7,097 nt of DNA, taken from assembly GCA_002772705.1 (NCBI GenBank), contig PFDH01000023.1, positions 614 through 7,710 on the forward strand, given 5' to 3'. Of the stretch, positions 1 through 6,624 are shown one piece after another (position 1 is the first letter of the stretch; each line of letters starts with the position of its first letter). The stretch is from Candidatus Pacebacteria bacterium CG10_big_fil_rev_8_21_14_0_10_44_11 (GTDB taxonomy: Bacteria > Patescibacteriota > Microgenomatia > UBA1400 > PJMF01). Below the pieces are notes generated by a model. That model ran no database searches, was not told the DNA's origin, and saw only the letters and a list, made by a program, of their open reading frames with translations. The position numbers and the translations under genes were made by a program.

Positions 1-1305
1 AGAGTGTTACCAGATCAAACCGGTCAAAAAATAGTTGCTGCAACAACTTGGTTGGCCGATCTAGAAACGTTGGTGACTTTCCTATCAGAAGACAAACAAA
101 CCTGGGTGGTGTTACTCCAAAATAATGATGAACTGCGGGCAGCCGGCGGTTTTCCCGGTTCGTATGTTCTGCTTAACGTTGACCAAGGCAGGTTGGCTGA
201 AATAGTGGTAGAAGATATTTATGACGCCGACGGCCAGTTTAACGGCTATGTCAGTCCTCCGGCTGGGATTAAGGAGTACACCAGTGCTAATCGCGGGTTG
301 CGGTTGCCAGACGCCAACTGGTGGCCGGACTTTCCCAAGAGTGCTGAAACAATTTTGCGTTTTTTTGCTCTCGGCAATAAACCTCACGTCACCGGTTTAA
401 TAGCGGTTAATCTTTCAACTGCTCAAAAAATCCTGTCAGTCACCGGCCCAATCTGGCTGCCAGATTATCAAGTCACTGTCACTGATCAAAACATTGGCGA
501 AGTCTTGCGAGCCGAACGATCTGAGTTCTTTCCAGGCAGTAGCCAAAAAAAACATCTGCTTAGTCAAACTTTAACTCAACTCAAACAAAAGCTGACCGCG
601 CTCAATCCCGATCAACAGCGCCAATTACTTGCTTTTTTGTTAAGCGAGGTAGCAGAAAAAAACATTCAAGTCTACAGTTTGCAGCCAACCCTCCAAGCAA
701 TTATTAGTCGCTATCGGCTTGCGGGAACTTTGGGCAATACTGCAGATTGGCAAGCCGAGCTGACTCAATGCCAATGTCAACCCGTTTGGGTGGGTCTGGT
801 TGAATCAAATGTTGGGATCAATAAAGTCAATAAGTTTGTGACTCGCTCAACCAAAATACATTTTGACCAGGATTCCACCCAAGTCACTACCACCTTTAAC
901 AACCTGGCGACACCACCGACAGAAACCGAGTTATCGGCTTTCTTAGCTAAGCCTGCGTTACAGCGACCTAGAAACGGCAACGGTTACCTCAACTACTATC
1001 GATTGCTCATTTCTCCTCAATATGAACTCAAAACAATTACCGTTGGCCAAACCAACATTACCAACTGGGACGATCAACTGCTCACCACTAGCCTTGGTCT
1101 TGAACTGCGGCAAATTGGAGTGTTGGTGGCAGTGCCAGAACAGCAATCTAGTACTGTCAGTTTTGAGCTGACCAACCAGACAGAGCTGCCTGCAGCTGTA
1201 GCAATCTACAAGCAATCTGGGTTGCCGCCAACTAAATACACGCTCAGCACGCCAAATTTTTCTCAAGAGTTTGAGCTTCGTACAGACAGCTTGATTAGTT
1301 TATAA
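1..1305 (+). CDS. DUF4012 domain-containing surface protein (3' part, 5' end outside window)
   Basis: The frame is open to the left edge, so the first GTG (position 4) is probably not the true start and the gene is cut by the window. About 434 codons are visible. Numbered from that GTG, the DUF4012 hallmarks appear in order: an LQNNDELRAAGGFPGSY segment near residues 38-54, an LPDANWWPDFPKSAE segment near 101-115, and an SVTGPIWLPDYQVTVTDQN segment near 144-162. DUF4012 proteins are usually larger, with an N-terminal membrane anchor that would lie upstream. They are common in Patescibacteria and Actinobacteria, often near envelope polysaccharide genes; their biochemical role is unknown. The C-terminal half (about 250-433) looks beta-rich and extracellular, with NxT/NxS-like stretches and no membrane segment. 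The stop is TAA, 49 bp before the prfB start. Family assignment is confident; function cannot be given. Confidence 0.8.
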   Translation, partial: RVLPDQTGQKIVAATTWLADLETLVTFLSEDKQTWVVLLQNNDELRAAGGFPGSYVLLNVDQGRLAEIVVEDIYDADGQFNGYVSPPAGIKEYTSANRGLRLPDANWWPDFPKSAETILRFFALGNKPHVTGLIAVNLSTAQKILSVTGPIWLPDYQVTVTDQNIGEVLRAERSEFFPGSSQKKHLLSQTLTQLKQKLTALNPDQQRQLLAFLLSEVAEKNIQVYSLQPTLQAIISRYRLAGTLGNTADWQAELTQCQCQPVWVGLVESNVGINKVNKFVTRSTKIHFDQDSTQVTTTFNNLATPPTETELSAFLAKPALQRPRNGNGYLNYYRLLISPQYELKTITVGQTNITNWDDQLLTTSLGLELRQIGVLVAVPEQQSSTVSFELTNQTELPAAVAIYKQSGLPPTKYTLSTPNFSQEFELRTDSLISL

Positions 1306-1338
1306 CCGATTGCCTCAGCCCGATAAAACCTCTAGACG

Positions 1339-1347
1339 TGATACAAT
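1339..1347 (+). promoter_or_regulatory. Extended -10 promoter for prfB, predicting a leaderless mRNA
   Basis: TGATACAAT is a TG-n-TACAAT extended -10 element lying between the DUF4012 stop and the prfB ATG. There is no good -35 hexamer at 16-18 bp upstream, which is tolerated with an extended -10. Transcription would start 6-8 bases after the box, at about 1353-1355, which is the A of the ATG at 1355. Inference from sequence only. Confidence 0.45.
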
Positions 1348-1354
1348 TTCAAGC

Positions 1355-2455
1355 ATGGATCAGACTCTCATTGACCGCGCCACTGAAATTGTCGCCACTG
1401 GCTACCAACTCAGTCAGCAACTTGATTTGCCCACCCTTCAAGCAGCGCATCAGAGTTTAGAAAAAGAAACTTTTGTGGTTGATTTCTGGCAGCGATCAGA
1501 CGCGCAAGCAGTGATGCAACATATTGCTTTATTTCAAGAAAAGATCGACGGGGTTTCAAAGCTGAACCGGCTGTTGGCTGACGCCACCGCTTCTCAGGAG
1601 TTACAAGTAGTGGCTGACCAGGAAGAAAATGAACAATTACTGATGGATTTTGAATCGACTTTACGAAAGTTGGTTAGTTTAACTAAAAAGTTACAACTTG
1701 AAGAATTTTTATCCGGTCCCTACGACAAGAATGGGGCGCTCTTTTCAGTTCACTCCGGTCAGGGCGGCACTGAAGCGATGGACTGGTCTGAGATGGTCAG
1801 ACGAATGTACTTGCGTTTTTTTGATCAAAAAGGTTGGCAGTACACCCTGATTGCTGAGTCACGCGGCGAGGAGGCCGGCATCAAAGCCGCCGAGTACGAG
1901 GTGAACGCGCCGTATGCGTATGGGTACTTAAAACGGGAGCGTGGCACCCATCGCTTAGTCAGACAAAGTCCGTTTAACGCTGACAACTTGCGGCAAACCT
2001 CATTTGCGCTGGTCGGAGTGCTACCACTGATCGCTGTCACCGACACCGAGATTAAACTAAATGAGGCAGACCTAAGCTGGAACTTTTCTCGAGCCGGAGG
2101 CGCCGGCGGTCAAAATGTTAACAAAGTCAACACTGCGGTTGAGCTGACCTATTTACCAACCGGGCTGGTAGTAAAATGTCGTGAAGAACGCTCGCAAACC
2201 CAGAACAAAGAGCGGGCGTTGCAAAAATTAAAAGCGATGCTGGCTCAAGAAGCCGAAGAAAAACGAGAAACGGCACTCTCAACCGAAAAAGGCGTCCACA
2301 AAAACGCCAGTTGGGGCAATCAGATTCGTAACTACGTGCTGCACCCATATCACTTGGTCAAGGACACTAGAACTGAGGTAGAAACCGCCGATACCGAGGG
2401 CGTCTTAAATGGCAATCTGGACGAATTTATTCAAGCCGAAATTCAACAGCTGTAG
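1355..2455 (+). CDS. prfB: Peptide chain release factor 2 (RF2)
   Basis: Class I release factor that recognises UAA and UGA in the ribosomal A site and triggers peptidyl-tRNA hydrolysis in the cytoplasm. From the ATG at 1355 the protein is 366 aa, the usual RF2 length. The anticodon-like tripeptide SPF falls at residues 205-207, matching the known E. coli RF2 numbering. The catalytic GGQ sits at 251-253 inside RAGGAGGQNVNKVNTA. SPF rather than PxT separates it from RF1. The frame could open at a TTG at 1310, but that adds 15 unrelated residues and disagrees with family length. The programmed +1 frameshift found near codon 26 in many prfB genes is absent; the frame is continuous. No Shine-Dalgarno sequence precedes the ATG, and an extended -10 box 7 bp upstream suggests leaderless translation. 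prfB upstream of ftsEX is also seen in Firmicutes such as Bacillus. Confidence 0.96.
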   Translation: MDQTLIDRATEIVATGYQLSQQLDLPTLQAAHQSLEKETFVVDFWQRSDAQAVMQHIALFQEKIDGVSKLNRLLADATASQELQVVADQEENEQLLMDFESTLRKLVSLTKKLQLEEFLSGPYDKNGALFSVHSGQGGTEAMDWSEMVRRMYLRFFDQKGWQYTLIAESRGEEAGIKAAEYEVNAPYAYGYLKRERGTHRLVRQSPFNADNLRQTSFALVGVLPLIAVTDTEIKLNEADLSWNFSRAGGAGGQNVNKVNTAVELTYLPTGLVVKCREERSQTQNKERALQKLKAMLAQEAEEKRETALSTEKGVHKNASWGNQIRNYVLHPYHLVKDTRTEVETADTEGVLNGNLDEFIQAEIQQL

Positions 2456-2469
2456 CCGTTAAATTTTTT

Positions 2470-2478
2470 TGCTATACT
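2470..2478 (+). promoter_or_regulatory. Extended -10 promoter for the 2510 membrane protein gene
   Basis: TGCTATACT is a TG-n-TATACT extended -10 element starting 15 bp after the prfB stop, preceded by a run of seven T. The -35 region would overlap the prfB stop and has no good hexamer. The predicted transcription start is near 2485, leaving a leader of about 25 nt with no purine-rich Shine-Dalgarno sequence before the ATG at 2510. Confidence 0.5.
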
Positions 2479-2509
2479 GGTTGCATTAGTTAGCTTTGCG
2501 GCAATTTTT

Positions 2510-3181
2510 ATGCACAAGATCAATCTCACCTCACCAACCACTCCAACTTTAGCCATTCCCGATGAAGCCGATCTCCAACCAAACGTAGTCACTACCCCAG
2601 ATCAAGCACCCTCCCCTGAGGCTCAACCAACGATGGAGACGGCAGTTGACCAAACGAGCAGTTTGGATAATAATCAGGCTTCTGAAGCGGTGGTACCAGC
2701 TGCGAAATTGGTAACCAAAAAAACAGAAAAAACTATGGCAAAATCATCTCATACAATTGGTCTTATTATTGCTGCCTTGATTGCTATCGTCGCGGGAGTT
2801 GGTACCGGTTACGGCAGTTCCAAGCTTTACGCCAAGAATCAAGGACTACCCACTGGAGAAATTCAGACGGTGGCAACAACGGGTTCAATCAACGCTGGTG
2901 ACGTTTTTGGCAGTTCAGACACGAGTAACTTTAAAGATTCAGCTAAAGGTTATCTTGAAGCCGGCGGCTTGGACAACGAAGGCACTCATCATTTATTGAG
3001 AGAAGGCGGTCCCTCACAAACTGTCTATTTGACTTCATCAGTGACTGATTTAAGTAAACTTGAAGGCATGGAAGTTGAAATTTGGGGCGAAACGTTTAAA
3101 GGTCAGACAGCTGGCTGGCTGATGGATGTTGGCCGGATTCAAGTTAACGCCGTTGAGGGCGTGAAACCGGCGGAAGAGTAG
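2510..3181 (+). CDS. Single-pass membrane protein with small outer domain, function unknown
   Basis: 223 aa in three parts. Residues 1-80 are Pro/Gln/Thr/Ser-rich and probably disordered, ending in a basic KKTEKTMAK stretch. One hydrophobic segment spans about 82-99 (IGLIIAALIAIVAG). A compact C-terminal domain covers about 128-214. It contains YLEAGG (148-153), HLLREGG (161-167), SQTVYLTSSVTDLSKLEG (169-186) and a Trp-rich stretch, EIWGETFK, followed by AGWLMDVGRIQV. The alternating polar/hydrophobic pattern and glycine turns suggest a small beta barrel, possibly OB-like. Charge distribution predicts the N-terminus inside and the domain outside. I do not recognise a named family, though similar short membrane proteins are a feature of CPR genomes. 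The position between prfB and ftsE suggests, but does not show, a link to the envelope. The start at 2510 is chosen because a promoter lies just upstream; the later ATGs (residues 42 and 76) would remove the tail. Confidence 0.75.
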   Translation: MHKINLTSPTTPTLAIPDEADLQPNVVTTPDQAPSPEAQPTMETAVDQTSSLDNNQASEAVVPAAKLVTKKTEKTMAKSSHTIGLIIAALIAIVAGVGTGYGSSKLYAKNQGLPTGEIQTVATTGSINAGDVFGSSDTSNFKDSAKGYLEAGGLDNEGTHHLLREGGPSQTVYLTSSVTDLSKLEGMEVEIWGETFKGQTAGWLMDVGRIQVNAVEGVKPAEE

Positions 3182-3252
3182 TTTTTTTCGTTTTTTCCTC
3201 TGACAAAACCTCAGAAGGTTTAGGCTTCGTTTCAAGATTTCCTTTCATCTTG
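3182..3252 (+). other. T-rich tract and weak inverted repeats after the 2510 gene
   Basis: A pyrimidine tract (seven T, CG, six T, 3182-3196) directly follows the stop. It is followed by two weak inverted repeats: AAACCT/AGGTTT (3206-3211 and 3216-3221, 4-nt loop) and CAAGAT/ATCTTG (3233-3238 and 3247-3252, 8-nt loop). The T tract precedes rather than follows the hairpins, so this is not a standard intrinsic terminator on either strand. The end of the upstream transcript is unresolved. Confidence 0.3.
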
Positions 3253-3278
3253 TCAAACTCTTGCGCGTAGATTAAACT
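3250..3278 (+). promoter_or_regulatory. Candidate promoter for ftsEX
   Basis: TTGTCA (3250-3255, five of six to consensus) is separated by 17 bp from TAAACT (3273-3278). The predicted start is near 3285, giving a leader of about 40 nt. A second -10-like hexamer, TATAAA at 3301-3306, lacks a partner -35 but would give a leader of only about 13 nt. Which one is used cannot be decided from sequence. Confidence 0.35.
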
Positions 3279-3305
3279 GAGTAGTGACAATTGCCTGGCG
3301 TATAA

Positions 3306-3335
3306 AGAGGTAGTGTCATGGATGTGTGCCCATAA
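3306..3335 (+). promoter_or_regulatory. Shine-Dalgarno plus five-codon micro-ORF overlapping the ftsE start
   Basis: AGAGGT (3306-3311) lies 6 nt before an ATG at 3318, which is ideal spacing, but 14 nt before the ftsE GTG at 3326. The ATG opens a five-codon frame (MDVCP) ending in TAA at 3333-3335 that overlaps the first three ftsE codons in another frame. It could be an upstream ORF that couples or limits ftsE translation, or chance. The ftsE frame itself has a TAG at 3311-3313 and no other start before GTG 3326. Confidence 0.3.
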
Positions 3336-4318
3336 TCAAATTTGATACCGTTAGCAAAGAATTCAGCCCCGAGTCGTTTGGCGTCAGAGAGGTTAGTTTT
3401 GAAGTTGAGCCAGGCGAGCTATTGTTTATCACCGGCCGGTCTGGCAGTGGCAAAACTACCTTGATGCGCCTGCTCACCAAAGAGTACACCCCAACCAGTG
3501 GTGATATTTTTTTTCATGACGAAGCATTAAGCGATATCCCTCCGAACATAATTCACAATCACCGCCGAAAAATTGGCGTTGTTTTTCAGGATTATCGACT
3601 TATTCCGGACATGAATGTTTGGGAAAATGTTGCTTTGCCGCTCTATGTAATTGGCAAGAGAGAGGCAGAAGTTGAACTGAGGGTGACCGATCTACTCAAC
3701 CTAATTAAATTACCGGACAAAGCCGATCAGTTTCCCAGCCAACTTTCTGGTGGTGAAGCTCAGCGAGTCAGTATTGCCCGCTCACTAGCCATGGGCCCAG
3801 AGGTGATTTTTGCCGATGAGCCCACCGGCAATCTGGATCCGGAAACCTCAAAAGCCATCTCTCACCTGCTGCGCAAAATCAATGAGCTTGGCACAACGGT
3901 CTTGATTGCCACTCATGATCAAGATGTGATGAGCGAACACAAAGATCTGCGGCAAATTATTTTAGAAAATGGCAGACTCATTAAAGATACAGGAAAAAGA
4001 AAAATCAGCGGTTCTCAAAAGAGTCAGCCACCAAGTGAGAATCAATCAGATAAAGCCGAAAAAAAGCCAAAAGTGACTGAAAATCAGACAGTGAGTGATT
4101 CGCTTAGTAAAGAGACACATCCCAACATCGTTGAGCCAGATATCCAAGAAACGCCAACAGAAATCTCAACCGAACAGCCTTCTATTTGGAGCAAGTGGTT
4201 TGGCAACCAGAAAAAGGAGGCCGCTGAGGTAGGCAAACCAACTGAAACAAGCAGTCAAATCAAACCTATTCCGGCCAAAGCCAGAGCTAAATCAAAGCAA
4301 GAGAGAGCCGCTTTATGA
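3326..4318 (+). CDS. ftsE: Cell-division ABC transporter ATP-binding protein FtsE with a long disordered tail
   Basis: Cytoplasmic ATPase that pairs with FtsX and drives septal peptidoglycan hydrolase activation. The ABC domain (1 to about 222) is complete: Walker A GRSGSGKT (37-44), Q-loop Gln88 in VVFQDYRL, signature LSGGE (140-144), Walker B VIFADE with catalytic Glu165, D-loop around 170-172, and H-loop His197 in ATHDQD. The N-terminus (IIKFDTVSKEF) aligns with FtsE when the GTG is used, and no alternative start exists. Typical FtsE is about 220-230 aa; this one has about 105 extra residues. The tail (about 225-330) is rich in Lys/Glu/Ser/Thr/Gln/Pro and appears disordered, except for an aromatic patch, PSIWSKWFGNQKK (285-297), that could be a membrane-binding or partner-binding helix. 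The stop TGA overlaps the ftsX ATG, indicating translational coupling. Confidence 0.95.
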   Translation: MPIIKFDTVSKEFSPESFGVREVSFEVEPGELLFITGRSGSGKTTLMRLLTKEYTPTSGDIFFHDEALSDIPPNIIHNHRRKIGVVFQDYRLIPDMNVWENVALPLYVIGKREAEVELRVTDLLNLIKLPDKADQFPSQLSGGEAQRVSIARSLAMGPEVIFADEPTGNLDPETSKAISHLLRKINELGTTVLIATHDQDVMSEHKDLRQIILENGRLIKDTGKRKISGSQKSQPPSENQSDKAEKKPKVTENQTVSDSLSKETHPNIVEPDIQETPTEISTEQPSIWSKWFGNQKKEAAEVGKPTETSSQIKPIPAKARAKSKQERAAL

Positions 4319-5184
4319 ACTCGCTTAACTCTGCCCTTTCTAGTATTCGCCGTTCGCCCTATCAGGCTTTGGCGGCGGTGATGATTTCGACTGTCACTTT
4401 TGCCGTTATTTTTGGCTTGAGCTACTTTTTGAGCGGTTCTCAAGCCGTGTTGCGTTACTACGAAACCAGACCGCAAATTATCGCCTTTTTTGAAATAGAG
4501 GCCAATAATGAGGACATTCAAAAAACCAAGACCTTGATGGAGGCCAAGCCCTACGTGACCGAGGTCAAACTCACCAGTAAAGAAGACGCCCTTAAACTTT
4601 ACAGCCAAGAATACCAAGATTCGCCAATGCTACTTGAGCTTGTGACGGCTGACATTCTGCCCGCCAGCATTGAAGTTTCAGCCAATGATATTAATTCACT
4701 CGCCCAAATCAAAACTGACCTAGAACAAGCCCCCGGTATTGAGGACGTCCAGTTTCAGGAGCGGGTGGTTGAAACCTTGCGATCTTGGACCAACACCGCC
4801 CGGATAATTGGTTTTGCCTCGGCCGGTATTCTGGCGCTGCTTTCATTTTTAATTATTACGGTCATTGTGGGTCTGCGCGTCAGTGCTCAAAAACGCAAAA
4901 TTTCTGTGCTCAGATTGATTGGCGCCACTAAGTGGTACATCAAGCGGCCGTTTATGGCTGAAGGCCTAGTGTACGGTTTGACTGGGTCATTGCTGGGTTG
5001 GGGCATTGCCACCGCTGCCGTTTTTTGGCTCTCACCAGATATTAAATCATTTGTGAATGATATTGCCCTCTTTCCAATTCCCTGGCAGTTCATGGCGATT
5101 CAATTTTTGAGTGGAGTTGGGGGTGGCGCTCTGCTGGGATTGTTTGCCGGCCTGTTTGCTGGTCAGCGGTTGATTCGACTGTAA
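4315..5184 (+). CDS. ftsX: Cell-division protein FtsX
   Basis: Membrane partner of FtsE that passes the ATPase cycle to a hydrolase or adaptor outside the cell. 289 aa with the FtsX topology: a short cytoplasmic N-terminus, TM1 about 18-39, a large outer loop about 40-163, TM2 about 165-188, TM3 about 215-238 and TM4 about 257-283. Between TM2 and TM3 lies the conserved cytoplasmic stretch KRKISVLRLIGATKWYIKRPF (193-213), the expected contact with FtsE. The outer loop holds an FFEIEANNEDIQ segment and an LPASIEVSANDI segment typical of the FtsX extracellular domain. The ATG overlaps the ftsE stop (ATGA), so the two are made from one transcript. The protein has no catalytic function of its own. 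Confidence 0.95.
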   Translation: MNSLNSALSSIRRSPYQALAAVMISTVTFAVIFGLSYFLSGSQAVLRYYETRPQIIAFFEIEANNEDIQKTKTLMEAKPYVTEVKLTSKEDALKLYSQEYQDSPMLLELVTADILPASIEVSANDINSLAQIKTDLEQAPGIEDVQFQERVVETLRSWTNTARIIGFASAGILALLSFLIITVIVGLRVSAQKRKISVLRLIGATKWYIKRPFMAEGLVYGLTGSLLGWGIATAAVFWLSPDIKSFVNDIALFPIPWQFMAIQFLSGVGGGALLGLFAGLFAGQRLIRL

Positions 5185-5220
5185 CCTTTTGTTCCCAGTT
5201 TAGATTTTGCCAAGTTTTAA

Positions 5221-5249
5221 TAGACTTTTCCTCTTGAATTTGTTAAAGT
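5221..5249 (+). promoter_or_regulatory. Candidate extended -10 promoter for the hydrolase gene
   Basis: TAGACT (5221-5226, four of six to the -35 consensus) is 17 bp from TAAAGT (5244-5249), which is preceded by TGT to form the extended -10 TGTTAAAGT. Predicted start is near 5256, only about 12 nt before the ATG at 5268. A GAGGA at 5250-5254 would then lie upstream of the transcript, and in any case is 13 nt from the ATG. The gene may also be read through from ftsEX, as no terminator is visible in the 83-bp gap. Confidence 0.4.
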
Positions 5250-5267
5250 GAGGACGTTACGGATTCT

Positions 5268-6530
5268 ATGTTCAAACGCTCACCCAGCCGATTGTTAGTT
5301 GTGTCAAAACTAATGGTAATCAGTATTTTTGTGCTGCTGTTGTTTGGCGCCCAGACCAAGTTTGTTGAGGCGGAGAACTGTGATGACATTGTCTGCAACG
5401 CTAACGACGCCGACTACGTCTCGTGTTTAGGGAAAAAAAAGTCGTGTCTTGAGGGCAAACTGTCTGAAACTCAAGCCCAGAAATCTTCCCTCAGCAACGC
5501 CATTGCCATTATTTCTGGCAGGATTAACCTACAACAACTCAAGATTTATCAGACCCAAGCCGAGATCGTCAAACTTGAAAAAGAGCTGGAACAGTTGAGT
5601 GAGCGAATCAATGGTTTGGATCTGTCGCTTGATCGGCTGACGGGGATGCTAGTCGAACGAATTAGGGCTCAGTATAAAGAAAGTCGGGTTTCTCCTTTTA
5701 CCGCTTTGGCCTCTGCCGGTTCATTTTCTGAAATGTTTGCCCGCGAGCAGTACGTCAACCTGGCCAGCCAGCAAACCGCCACCGCCATGCAACGGGCAGA
5801 GATGCAAAAGATGATCTACGACCAAGAAAAAGCGTTAAAAGAAAAGAAGCAAGCGGAGATTGAGGCTAAGCGTCTGCAACTACAGACAGAGCAAAATACC
5901 TTGAGTCAAGAACGGGCGCAGCAGCAGCAGTTGCTAGCGGTGACCAAAAATGACGAAACAAAGTATCAGCAGTTGCTCAAAGAGGCGCAGGCTCAGATTG
6001 ATTCGTTCAAAAAATTTGTCCAGTTTGCCGGCGACGGTGGCACGATTGCCGCCGATAGTTTGGGTAAAGGTTATGATGGCAGCTATTTTTCTCAGCGGGA
6101 CGAGCGTTGGGCGGGTAACCGGATTGGCAACTCCTCAGAAAGCGTCTATGAAGTTGGCTGTCTAGTGACCTCAGTGGCGATGGGCGTCAAAGCTAAGGGA
6201 GTGGACACCACCCCGGCTGAGATAGCAGGGAACACTTCATATTTTTGGCTCAATACGGCCTACATGTTGAGCCGATCAACGCTCAGCTTGCCTGGTGGCA
6301 AACGCGGCTACAATATTTCTCCCTATAGCACCAATATTTCGGCTGAGTTAGAAAAAGGCAATGCGGTGGTTACTGGCCTGAAGGCTGGACCCTATGGCAC
6401 TCACTTTATTGTGTTGAAGAAGACTGATGGTAACAACTGGATTATGTATGACCCCTGGTACGGCCCAGACATTAAGATGATCGATCATTACTCCATCTCC
6501 CAGATCTATTCAGCAGAGATTATTTTGTAG
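5268..6530 (+). CDS. Secreted coiled-coil, C39-like cysteine hydrolase (putative FtsEX-controlled peptidoglycan hydrolase)
   Basis: 420 aa. Residues 1-35 form a signal peptide or anchor (basic start, hydrophobic 10-29, FVEA-like end). Four cysteines follow at 38, 43, 53 and 60, spaced C-x4-C-x9-C-x6-C, probably disulfide-bonded outside. A long Gln/Glu/Lys/Leu-rich coiled coil covers about 62-250, broken at about 140-160 (SPFTALASAGSFSEMF), the antiparallel-hairpin layout seen in PcsB and EnvC. The C-terminal domain (about 270-420) resembles Peptidase_C39_2: YFSQRDERWAG with Gln276, VGCLVTSVAM with Cys298, GTHFIVLK with His379, and YDPWYG with Asp395. These give a plausible Gln-Cys-His-Asp papain-type site. 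The position just after ftsEX and the coiled coil argue that it is the FtsEX effector, cutting peptidoglycan cross-links at division. That role is inferred; the fold could instead cleave protein. Stop is TAG, followed by a terminator. Confidence 0.85.
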   Translation: MFKRSPSRLLVVSKLMVISIFVLLLFGAQTKFVEAENCDDIVCNANDADYVSCLGKKKSCLEGKLSETQAQKSSLSNAIAIISGRINLQQLKIYQTQAEIVKLEKELEQLSERINGLDLSLDRLTGMLVERIRAQYKESRVSPFTALASAGSFSEMFAREQYVNLASQQTATAMQRAEMQKMIYDQEKALKEKKQAEIEAKRLQLQTEQNTLSQERAQQQQLLAVTKNDETKYQQLLKEAQAQIDSFKKFVQFAGDGGTIAADSLGKGYDGSYFSQRDERWAGNRIGNSSESVYEVGCLVTSVAMGVKAKGVDTTPAEIAGNTSYFWLNTAYMLSRSTLSLPGGKRGYNISPYSTNISAELEKGNAVVTGLKAGPYGTHFIVLKKTDGNNWIMYDPWYGPDIKMIDHYSISQIYSAEIIL

Positions 6531-6542
6531 TTCATTTTTTTA

Positions 6543-6554
6543 TTTTGAGTAGCA
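6543..6554 (+). repeat. 12-bp direct repeat, left copy
   Basis: TTTTGAGTAGCA, beginning 13 bp after the hydrolase stop; an identical copy is at 6900-6911. With one extra T in the right copy, the match extends left to TATTTTGAGTAGCA. The two copies bracket the terminator and the structured RNA region. Confidence 0.5.
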
Positions 6555-6564
6555 CTGGCACAAA

Positions 6565-6594
6565 AAATCCCACCTCTGCCCAGGGGTGGGATTT
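6565..6594. terminator. Intrinsic terminator, probably bidirectional
   Basis: A 13-bp stem (6565-6577 with 6582-6594, one G-U wobble) closes a 4-nt GCCC loop; the core is ATCCCACC/GGTGGGAT. On the - strand the hairpin is followed by an unbroken run of six T (complement of 6562-6567), a textbook terminator. On the + strand only TTTCTC follows, so termination of the hydrolase transcript is plausible but weaker. The strand asymmetry suggests a real - strand transcript arriving from the right. Confidence 0.85.
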
Positions 6595-6624
6595 CTCAAC
6601 TGGCCTACTAGAATATCCGGGACA

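Noticed and set aside
1310..1354. TTG at 1310 as the prfB start
   Set aside because: It adds 15 residues unlike any RF2 N-terminus; with ATG 1355 the SPF motif falls at the E. coli positions 205-207 and the length is normal.
3182..3221. T-rich tract plus AAACCT/AGGTTT hairpin as an intrinsic terminator
   Set aside because: The T run lies before the hairpin, the stem is only 6 bp and A/T-rich, and neither strand has hairpin followed by T run.
4255..4617. A 120-codon antisense frame over the ftsE/ftsX junction
   Set aside because: It is a shadow of two well-supported genes; no promoter or ribosome site and no recognisable motif.
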